The position numbers and the translations under genes are program-made. Shown piece after piece: positions 57,240-64,000 of a stretch of 64,000 nt of DNA. Numbering within the stretch: position 1 is the stretch's first letter; the number at the start of each line of letters is the position of its first letter. The stretch spans positions 2,728,001 through 2,792,000 of the forward strand of contig NZ_CP035042.1 of the NCBI RefSeq assembly GCF_009834345.1, in the 5' to 3' direction. Origin of the DNA: Billgrantia tianxiuensis (GTDB lineage: Bacteria; Pseudomonadota; Gammaproteobacteria; Pseudomonadales; Halomonadaceae). A model generated the notes under the pieces. It searched no databases. It saw only the letters and a list, made by a program, of their open reading frames with translations, and had not been told where the DNA came from.

Positions 57240-58916
57240 TCAGTCCTGACCCATCTGCTGCTTGATCAGGTCGCCGATGGTGGTCGGGCCACCGGTCTCG
57301 ACTTCCTGCTCGCGCAGTTTCTTCAGGTTCTGACGGGTGTCGTCCTGCTCCTTGGCCTTGATCGACAGGTTGATCGCGCGGTTCTTGCGATCGACGCTGA
57401 CGATGCGGGCTTCGACGGTGTCGCCTTCGTTCAGCACGTTGCGCGCGTCTTCGACGCGGTCGGCGCTGATCTCGGAAGCCTTGAGCACGGCAACGACGTC
57501 AGTGGCCAGCTCGATGTGAGCTTCCTTGGCATCGACCTCGACCACACGGCCGGAGACGATGGAGCCCTTGTCGTTGACGGCCAGGTACTCGGCCACCGGG
57601 TCGGAGTCGAGCTGCTTGATGCCAAGCGAAATGCGCTCACGCTCCGGATCGATGGAGAGGATGACGGCTTCGGCTTCGTCGCCCTTCTTGAAGCGGCGCA
57701 CGGCTTCTTCGCCAGTCTCGGACCAGGAGAGGTCGGAGAGGTGAACCAGACCGTCGATGCCACCTTCCAGACCGATGAAGATACCGAAGTCGGTGATCGA
57801 CTTGATGGTACCGGACACGCGGTCGCCCTTGTTGTACTGGGCATTGAAGGTTTCCCACGGGTTCGGAGTGCACTGCTTGATACCCAGGGAGATACGACGA
57901 CGCTCTTCGTCGATGTCGAGGATCATGACATCCACTTCGTCGCCGATGTTGACGACCTTGGACGGGTGGATGTTCTTGTTGGTCCAGTCCATTTCGGAGA
58001 CGTGAACCAGGCCTTCGACACCCTCTTCCAGCTCGGCGAAGCAGCCGTAGTCGGTGAGGTTGGTGACGCGGGCCGGAACCACGGTACCCTCGGGGTAGCG
58101 GTCCTTGATGTTGACCCACGGATCTTCGCCCAGCTGCTTCAGACCCAGGGAGACGCGGTTGCGCTCGCGGTCGAACTTCAGCACCTTGACGTTGATCTCG
58201 TCGCCCACGGCCACGATCTCGCTCGGATGCTTGATGCGCTTCCAAGCCATGTCGGTGATGTGCAGCAGGCCATCGACGCCGCCCAGGTCGACGAAGGCGC
58301 CGTAGTCGGTGAGGTTCTTGACGATACCGACGATCTGCTGGCCTTCCTGCAGGGTGGCGAGCAGGGCTTCACGCTCGGCGCTGTTCTCGGCTTCGAGCAC
58401 GGCGCGGCGGGAAACGACCACGTTGTTGCGCTTCGGGTCGAGCTTGATGACCTTGAAGTCGAGCTCCTTGTGCTCGAGATGCGTGGTGTCGCGCACCGGA
58501 CGCACGTCGACCAGGGAACCCGGGAGGAATGCACGGATGGAGTCGATGTCGACGGTGAAGCCGCCCTTGACCTTGCCGTTGATCACACCCTTGACGATCT
58601 CTTCCTTCTCGAAGGCGGCTTCCAGCACCTTCCAGGCTTCGGCACGCTTGGCCTTCTCGCGAGACAGGCGGGTCTCGCCGAAACCGTCTTCGACGGCTTC
58701 CAGGGCAACACTGACTTCGTCGCCAACGGCGATGGTCAGCTCGCCGTTGTCGTCGCGGAACTGCGCCGCGGGAATCTGTCCTTCGGACTTCAGGCCGGCA
58801 TTGACAGTGACCCAGTCACCTTCGATGTCGACGACGGTAGCCGTGACGATGGCGCCCGGCTCCATGTTGATGTCCTGCAGTGACTGTTCAAACAGTTCAG
58901 CAAAGCTTTCGCTCAT
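57240..58916 (-). CDS. rpsA: 30S ribosomal protein S1
   Basis: 558 residues, six S1 OB-fold repeats, the full gammaproteobacterial length. It opens [20 protein letters not shown]; repeated SDLSW/DMAWKR/EMDWTNK cores mark domains 3-5. It binds mRNA upstream of the start codon and is needed for translation of most messages. The opposite strand carries a 560-codon open frame that is only a codon-bias shadow. cmk lies upstream on the same strand, as in most relatives. Confidence 0.98.
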   Translation of the reverse strand: MSESFAELFEQSLQDINMEPGAIVTATVVDIEGDWVTVNAGLKSEGQIPAAQFRDDNGELTIAVGDEVSVALEAVEDGFGETRLSREKAKRAEAWKVLEAAFEKEEIVKGVINGKVKGGFTVDIDSIRAFLPGSLVDVRPVRDTTHLEHKELDFKVIKLDPKRNNVVVSRRAVLEAENSAEREALLATLQEGQQIVGIVKNLTDYGAFVDLGGVDGLLHITDMAWKRIKHPSEIVAVGDEINVKVLKFDRERNRVSLGLKQLGEDPWVNIKDRYPEGTVVPARVTNLTDYGCFAELEEGVEGLVHVSEMDWTNKNIHPSKVVNIGDEVDVMILDIDEERRRISLGIKQCTPNPWETFNAQYNKGDRVSGTIKSITDFGIFIGLEGGIDGLVHLSDLSWSETGEEAVRRFKKGDEAEAVILSIDPERERISLGIKQLDSDPVAEYLAVNDKGSIVSGRVVEVDAKEAHIELATDVVAVLKASEISADRVEDARNVLNEGDTVEARIVSVDRKNRAINLSIKAKEQDDTRQNLKKLREQEVETGGPTTIGDLIKQQMGQD

Positions 58917-59095
58917 GATTTTCCTACGTGATCAACGGTGTTGAGGCGTTGCCGCCTTCTCCGCACCACCAGCGAGTGCGGGCCTTATTTACCAAACCCC
59001 CGGGATGTTAGCGCTGGTTGGACCTAGCCGGGCTTGCAAGTAATGGAGTTGCCCGACCATGCCATGACATCCGTTCGAGGGCGCCGCAAGGGAGA

Positions 59096-59785
59096 TCAAG
59101 TTCCGGGGACGAGGCCGCGCTCGGCCAGCCACTCCGTCAACCGTTCCACCACTTCCGGTATACTCAGGCTCGTGGTGTCAAGCGTGATGGCGTCATCGGC
59201 CGGCTTGAGCGGAGCCACGCTGCGCTGCATGTCACGTGCATCGCGCGCCTGAATTTCCTTCAAAAGACTCGATAGATTAGCATTTACCCCCGCCTCCTGC
59301 AACTGAAGGTGGCGCCTGCGCGCGCGCTCCTCGGGGCTTGCAGTGAGGAATACTTTCAGCTCGGCATCGGGGAAAACCACGGTGCCCATGTCGCGCCCAT
59401 CGGCCACCAGACCGGGGGCCTGGCGGAAGTCCCGCTGGCGCTGCAGCAGCGCCTGGCGCACGCCGTTCAGCGCCGCCACCTGGGAGGCGGCATCGCCCAC
59501 CTGCTCGGTGCGGATCTCGCGGCTGACGTCGTCGCCTTCGAGCAGCACGCGGGTGCTCTCTTCTTCGGCCAGGAACACCACGTCGAGCCCGGCGGCGAGC
59601 CGCTCGAGTGCCGCTTCGTCGTCGAGCGCCACCTGGTGGCGCATGGCCGCCAGCGCCGTGAGGCGGTAGAGGGCGCCGCTGTCGAGCAGGTGCCAGCCCA
59701 GGCGCTCGGCGACCAGGCGGCTGATGGTGCCCTTGCCGGCACCACCGGGTCCGTCGAGGGTCAGCACCTTGGCCGTGTCACTCAT
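59096..59785 (-). CDS. cmk: Cytidylate kinase
   Basis: 229 residues. P-loop [20 protein letters not shown], then [17 protein letters not shown] and [20 protein letters not shown]. It phosphorylates CMP and dCMP with ATP. It starts 4 bases inside the end of the upstream tyrA-aroA gene, so the two are translationally coupled, and it precedes rpsA by 179 bases, the common cmk-rpsA order. Confidence 0.96.
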   Translation of the reverse strand: MSDTAKVLTLDGPGGAGKGTISRLVAERLGWHLLDSGALYRLTALAAMRHQVALDDEAALERLAAGLDVVFLAEEESTRVLLEGDDVSREIRTEQVGDAASQVAALNGVRQALLQRQRDFRQAPGLVADGRDMGTVVFPDAELKVFLTASPEERARRRHLQLQEAGVNANLSSLLKEIQARDARDMQRSVAPLKPADDAITLDTTSLSIPEVVERLTEWLAERGLVPGT

Positions 59786-62103
59786 GCGCGCTCCTCTTGC
59801 TCTTCGCTGACTCGGAGCCCCACGACCCTGGCAAGTTCCGTGAAGCCGGGGAACGAGGTGGCGACGTTGGCGCAGTCGTCGATGACGATCTCCTCGCCGG
59901 CACGCAGGGAAGCCACCACGAAGGACATCGCGATGCGATGGTCGCCCAGGCTGTCGATGCGCCCGCCGCCGTAGGCGACTTCGCGATCGCCAGCGCCGAC
60001 GATGTCGATGCCGTCTTCCAGCACGGTGTGCTCGACGCCCAGTGTCGCCAGGCCGTCGGCCATGGCCTGGATGCGGTCGGACTCCTTGACCCGCAGCTCT
60101 TCGGCGCCGCGCAGCCGGGTGGTACCGGTGGCACAGGCGGCGGCAACGAACAGCGCCGGGAACTCGTCGATGGCAAGCGGCACCTGGTCGACGGGAATAT
60201 CGATCCCCTTGAGCGGCGCATAGCGGATATGCAGGTCGGCCACCGGCTCGCCGCCCACCTCGCGCTCGTTGATGAGGTGAAGGTCGGCCCCCATCAGCTT
60301 GAGGATGTTGATCACGCCGATGCGCGTGGGGTTGATGCCCACGTGCTCGAGAATCAGGTTGGAACCCGGCGTAATGGCGGCGGCCACCAGGAAGAAGGTC
60401 GCCGAGGAAATGTCGGAGGGTACGTCGATCGGCGCGGCGGTGAGCTTGCCGCCGCCGGTAAGCCAGCAGGTATCGCCTTCGCGACCGACGTTATAGCCGA
60501 AGCCGGCCAGCATGCGCTCGGTGTGGTCGCGGGTGGGCGCCGGTTCACGCACGCGGGTTTCGCCTTCGGCATAGAGCCCGGCGAGCAGCAGGCACGATTT
60601 CACCTGAGCACTGGCCATGGGCATGTCGTAGGTGATGCCCTTGAGCTTTTGGCCGCCGTGGATCTTCAGCGGCGGGCGTCCGCCCTCGGCGGTGTCGATC
60701 ACCGCCCCCATCAGCCGCAGCGGATCGGCCACGCGCCCCATGGGGCGCTTGGTCAGCGAGGCATCGCCGATCAGCTCGGTATCGAAGGCTTGCCCGGCCA
60801 GCAGGCCGGCGAACAGACGCATGGCGGTGCCGGCGTTGCCCACATAGAGCGGACCGGAAGGCGCCTTGAGGCCGTGCATGCCGACCCCGTGCACGGTAAC
60901 GCGACCCTGGTGCGGACCTTCAATGGCCACGCCCATTTCGCGGAACGCCTGCAGCGTGGCCAGGCTGTCCTCGCCCTCCAGGAAACCCTTCACTTCGGTC
61001 ACGCCTTCGGCCAGCGCGCCGAGCATGATCGAGCGGTGGGAGATCGACTTGTCGCCCGGCACGCGAATGCGTCCGGCCACGCGGCCACCGGGCGCGGCCC
61101 GGAAGGTGAGTCTGCCTTGTTCTTGCATCTGGTATTCCGCCTGATAACTGGTCTGGTTCAGGAGAGAGTCGAAATAGTGACGTGCGTGGCTGGCACGGTC
61201 GAAAACGGCAAGCATAGCATCGCCGTCGCCCGCTTCCACCGCCCGGCGCAGCCGCCCAAGCCCGGCTTCGAAGTCGTCGAGGGAGGCCAGCACGGCGTCG
61301 CGGTTGGCGGTGAAGATGTCGCGCCACATCACCGGGTCGCTGCCGGCGATACGGGTAAAGTCGCGAAAGCCACCGGCGGCGTAGCGGAAAATCTCCAGCC
61401 GCTCGTCCTGCCGTGCCAGGGTGTCCACCAGGGAGAAGGCCAGCAGGTGCGGCAGGTGGCTGGTGCGCGCCAGCACCTGGTCGTGGCGCTCCACGTCCAT
61501 CTCCAGCACTTCGGCGCCGCAGGCACGCCACAGCGCCTGCACCCGGGCCACGGCGGCAGGCGCGGTCTCGGGGCCGGGGGTGAGAATCACCTTGTGGTTG
61601 ACGTAGAGCTGGGGGTTCGAGGCCGCCACACCGCTCTTCTCGGAGCCGGCGATGGGATGACCGAGTACCAGGCCCGCCGGCAACCGGCCAAAGGCTACCA
61701 GGGCACAGTCGCGCACGGCGGCCTTGGTGCTGCCGACATCGGTAATGACGACGCGCGGGGCTTCGCCTTCCACCGCCTCGATGGGCAGCGCGGCGGCGAA
61801 CTCCGTCATCACGCTGCGCATGGCCAGTACCGGCACCGCCAGCACGATCAGCGTGGCGCCTTCCACCAGCGGCGCGAGCCGCGTATCGCCATGGTCGATC
61901 AGGCCCATCTCGATGCCGCGCTCGATCTCGCCGGGGTCCGGGTCGCAGGCAACGATTTCAACCGGCCCAAAGCCGCCGGTGGGGGTTCCTTTATAACCGG
62001 CAGCACGCAGGGCAGCGGCCAGGGAGCCGCCGATCAGCCCCAGGCCGACGATCAGGATTCGCGCTTCGTTCGGCGTCACGATTGCGTTGCCACGTTCCAC
62101 CAC
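59782..62103 (-). CDS. tyrA-aroA: Fused prephenate dehydrogenase / EPSP synthase
   Basis: 773 residues. The TyrA half (about 1-310) has [20 protein letters not shown] and [17 protein letters not shown]. The AroA half (about 335-773) has [40 protein letters not shown] and the late motif [18 protein letters not shown]. TyrA oxidises prephenate toward tyrosine; AroA joins phosphoenolpyruvate to shikimate-3-phosphate. This fusion occurs in Pseudomonas and Halomonas relatives. It sits between pheA and cmk. GTG 62103 is the likely start, 2 bases after the pheA stop. Confidence 0.95.
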   Translation of the reverse strand: MVERGNAIVTPNEARILIVGLGLIGGSLAAALRAAGYKGTPTGGFGPVEIVACDPDPGEIERGIEMGLIDHGDTRLAPLVEGATLIVLAVPVLAMRSVMTEFAAALPIEAVEGEAPRVVITDVGSTKAAVRDCALVAFGRLPAGLVLGHPIAGSEKSGVAASNPQLYVNHKVILTPGPETAPAAVARVQALWRACGAEVLEMDVERHDQVLARTSHLPHLLAFSLVDTLARQDERLEIFRYAAGGFRDFTRIAGSDPVMWRDIFTANRDAVLASLDDFEAGLGRLRRAVEAGDGDAMLAVFDRASHARHYFDSLLNQTSYQAEYQMQEQGRLTFRAAPGGRVAGRIRVPGDKSISHRSIMLGALAEGVTEVKGFLEGEDSLATLQAFREMGVAIEGPHQGRVTVHGVGMHGLKAPSGPLYVGNAGTAMRLFAGLLAGQAFDTELIGDASLTKRPMGRVADPLRLMGAVIDTAEGGRPPLKIHGGQKLKGITYDMPMASAQVKSCLLLAGLYAEGETRVREPAPTRDHTERMLAGFGYNVGREGDTCWLTGGGKLTAAPIDVPSDISSATFFLVAAAITPGSNLILEHVGINPTRIGVINILKLMGADLHLINEREVGGEPVADLHIRYAPLKGIDIPVDQVPLAIDEFPALFVAAACATGTTRLRGAEELRVKESDRIQAMADGLATLGVEHTVLEDGIDIVGAGDREVAYGGGRIDSLGDHRIAMSFVVASLRAGEEIVIDDCANVATSFPGFTELARVVGLRVSEEQEERA

Positions 62104-62105
62104 GC

Positions 62106-63197
62106 TTACAGCACGCCTACGGGATAGGAGCCGAGCACCTTGAGCTCGGAGGCGCGCAGGCGCACCTCCTCGAGCACGGCGGCTACGCGAGGCTCATCCA
62201 CGTGTCCCTTGAAGTCGATGAAGAACACGTAGTTCCACACGCCGGTGCGTGAGGGACGCGTCTCCAGGCGGGTCAGGTCGATCTGGTGGCGATGGAACGG
62301 CTCGAGCAGGTCGTGCAGCGCACCGGGCTGGTTGCGCATGGCCACCACGATGGAGGTCTTGTCCTCGCCTGACATGGGCACGTGCTGGCTGCCGATGATC
62401 AGGAAGCGCGTGGAGTTGTCGGGACGATCCTCGATCTTTTCGGCGATCTTCTCGAGACCGTAGAGCTTGGCCGCCATGTCGCCGGCAATCGCCGCGCTAT
62501 GCCACTCGCCCTTGATCATCTTGGCCGCTTCGGCATTGGACGATACCGGCACCCGTTCGGCACGGGGGTAGTGGGCATCGAGCCACTTGCGGCACTGCGC
62601 CAGAGACTGCGGGTGGGAGTAGATGCGCGAGACCTTGTCGCGCAGCGTGGTGTCGGCCACCAGCAGATGATGGTGAATGCGCAGCACCACCTCGCCGCAG
62701 ATGTGGATCGAGGAGTCCATGAAGGAGTCCAGGGTATGGCTCACTACGCCTTCGGTGGAGTTCTCCACCGGCACCACGCCGTAGTTGACGGCGCCGGCCT
62801 CCACTTCGCGGAAGACTTCATCGATGGCCGCCATGGGCATGCTCACCGCGCTGGCGCCGAAGTGCTTGAGGGCGGCCTGCTGGGTGAAAGTCCCCTCCGG
62901 CCCCAGGTAGGCCACCTTGGTGGGCTGCTCCAACGCCAGGCAGGCGGACATGATCTCGCGGAACAGCCGGGCCATCTCTTCGCTGTTGAGCGGGCCTGGG
63001 TTGAGTTCCATGATCCGTCGCAGCACCTGCGCTTCGCGCTCGGGGCGATAGAAGACGGCGCCCGGGTCGCTGGCGGTCTTGACCTCGGCGACCTGCTTGG
63101 CGCACTCGGCGCGGGCGCTGATCAGGCGCAGGATCTCGCTGTCCAGCTCATCGATACGCTGGCGCAGCGAGTCGAGATTGATAGGGGTATCGGTCAT
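62106..63197 (-). CDS. pheA: Chorismate mutase / prephenate dehydratase (P-protein)
   Basis: 363 residues. N-terminal AroQ mutase (about 8-90, LDSLRQRIDELDSEILRLIS), dehydratase domain with TKVAYLGPEGTFTQQAALKH and PVENSTEGVVSHTLDSFMDS, and a C-terminal ACT domain (about 280-363, with GALHDLLEPF and LTRLETRPSR for phenylalanine). It converts chorismate to phenylpyruvate and is feedback-inhibited by phenylalanine. It lies 3 bases from serC and 2 from tyrA-aroA, one operon. Confidence 0.97.
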   Translation of the reverse strand: MTDTPINLDSLRQRIDELDSEILRLISARAECAKQVAEVKTASDPGAVFYRPEREAQVLRRIMELNPGPLNSEEMARLFREIMSACLALEQPTKVAYLGPEGTFTQQAALKHFGASAVSMPMAAIDEVFREVEAGAVNYGVVPVENSTEGVVSHTLDSFMDSSIHICGEVVLRIHHHLLVADTTLRDKVSRIYSHPQSLAQCRKWLDAHYPRAERVPVSSNAEAAKMIKGEWHSAAIAGDMAAKLYGLEKIAEKIEDRPDNSTRFLIIGSQHVPMSGEDKTSIVVAMRNQPGALHDLLEPFHRHQIDLTRLETRPSRTGVWNYVFFIDFKGHVDEPRVAAVLEEVRLRASELKVLGSYPVGVL

Positions 63198-63200
63198 GGC

Positions 63201-64000
63201 TTATCCCCTGCGTTTCTCGAAGTCGGCCATGAAGTCGATGAGAGCATCGACGGCCGCCTCGGGTACGGCGTTGTAGAGGCTCGCCCGCATGCCACCGACG
63301 CTGCGATGCCCCTTGAGGTTGAGCAGCCCAGCCTCTTCGGCTTCGGCCAGGAACGGCTTGTCGAGACGCTCATCGGCGAGCACGAAGGGTACGTTCATGC
63401 GCGAGCGGTTACGCGGCGCGATGGGTTGGAATAGAAACCGCTGGCATCGATGGCGGCGTAGAGCTTGGCCGCCTTGCGCGCGTTGATGGCCGCCATGGCG
63501 TCGAGCCCACCGATGTCGTGCTTGAGCCACTGGAACACCAACCCCGCCAGGTACCAGGCGTAGGTGGGCGGGGTGTTGACCATGGATCCCGCCTCGGCCA
63601 CGGCCTTGTAGTCGAACAGGCTGGGGATGCGCTCGCAGCGGCGGTCGAGCAGGTCGTCGCGCACCAGCACCAGGGTCAGGCCCGCCGGGCCGATGTTCTT
63701 CTGGGCACCTGCATAGATCACGCCGAAGCGAGAGACATCCAGCGGCTCGGCCAGAATGCTCGAGGAGTAGTCGCACACCAGCGGCACGCCGACGTCGGGG
63801 ATATAGTCGAACTCCAGCCCGCCGATGGTCTCGTTGGCGGTGTAGTGCAGGTAGGCGGCATCGGCGGAGAGTGCGATATCCGCCTGGGTCGGCACTTGCG
63901 TATGGCCGCTGGACTCGCTGCTGCCTGCGGTATGCACCGCGAATCCCAGTTGCTTCGCTTCCGCCAGCGCCTTCTTGCCCCAGATCCCGGTATACAGGAA
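63201..64000 (-). CDS. serC: Phosphoserine aminotransferase, 5' end off the window, frameshifted
   Basis: About 265 C-terminal residues of the family. Two pieces join if one base is added to the CCC run near 63423. The PLP-lysine lies in [20 protein letters not shown], with [11 protein letters not shown] and [20 protein letters not shown]. The tail has [20 protein letters not shown]. It makes 3-phosphoserine and 4-phosphohydroxythreonine for serine and vitamin B6 synthesis. The start is beyond the right edge. serC-pheA-tyrA/aroA-cmk-rpsA is the expected order for this group. Confidence 0.93.
   Translation of the reverse strand, partial: PVYRDLGQEGAGGSEATGIRGAYRRQQRVQRPYASADPGGYRTLRRCRLPALHRQRDHRRAGVRLYPRRRRAAGVRLLLEHSGRAAGCLSLRRDLCRCPEEHRPGGPDPGAGARRPARPPLRAHPQPVRLQGRGRGGIHGQHPAHLRLVPGGVGVPVAQARHRWARRHGGHQRAQGGQALRRHRCQRFLFQPIAPRNRSRMNVPFVLADERLDKPFLAEAEEAGLLNLKGHRSVGGMRASLYNAVPEAAVDALIDFMADFEKRRG

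Noticed and set aside
57201..58883. A 560-codon open frame opposite rpsA
   Set aside because: It is the mirror of the S1 codon pattern in GC-rich DNA. Its product is low-complexity (Asp/Gly/Val-rich) with no domain, while rpsA is full length on the other strand.
59797..62127. A 776-codon open frame opposite tyrA-aroA
   Set aside because: Antisense shadow of a real, intact fused enzyme; no recognisable domain, His/Gly-rich composition.

Overview
The window looks like the chromosome of a moderately halophilic gammaproteobacterium of the Halomonas type. This rests on gene content and order: a GC-rich backbone with an MvaT-type nucleoid protein, a cysD/cysNC pair, pilABCD-coaE-yacG, rimO beside rpsA, and rpsA-cmk-(tyrA/aroA)-pheA-serC. 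No rRNA, tRNA or CRISPR was seen. The assembly carries many single-base frameshifts, mostly one missing base in short runs of G or C. They hit housekeeping genes as well as accessory ones, so I treat split genes as single genes with probable sequence errors and annotate their whole span.

Region 1 (1-34061) is a large extracellular polysaccharide locus. It holds a GT9 transferase, a pyruvyl transferase-like protein, a Wzy/ligase-type membrane protein, an initiating sugar-phosphate transferase and several GT4 transferases. An AT-rich island (about 7450-19850) then carries five sulfotransferase-like domains. One is fused to a heparinase II/III-type domain in an 1100-residue protein, and one is fused behind a glycosyltransferase-like domain. 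A very large three-module glycosyltransferase follows, then wecC and wecB (UDP-ManNAcA), cysNC and cysD (PAPS synthesis), cysQ (PAP removal), an SLC13-type permease that may import sulfate, and ugd (UDP-glucuronate). Together they read as a route to a sulfated, uronic-acid-containing polymer: activated acidic sugars, activated sulfate, sulfate transfer, by-product clearance, chain assembly and polymerisation. A flippase and the outer-membrane export genes are not in the window.

Region 2 (34131-43178) is accessory and regulatory. A two-gene cassette (RecF-like AAA ATPase and a small PD-(D/E)XK-like protein) sits at the 3' end of a beta-CASP metallo-hydrolase gene, and a displaced, diverged copy of that gene's 3' end lies on the far side of the cassette. 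There follow a short MvaT-like protein without a DNA-binding domain, an AraC regulator, MvaT itself, a Crp-type regulator, a CigR-like periplasmic protein and a type IV pilin.

Region 3 (43419-64000) is backbone: pilB, pilC, pilD, coaE, yacG, a probable Tus-like protein, small envelope and stress genes, a LonB-like protease with a UspA-like protein, rimO, rpsA, cmk, a tyrA-aroA fusion, pheA and the 3' part of serC, which runs off the right edge.

Three purine/pyrimidine inverted repeats with the same left-right polarity lie between the cys genes. One of them has a four-helix-bundle (23S intervening-sequence type) gene between its arms.
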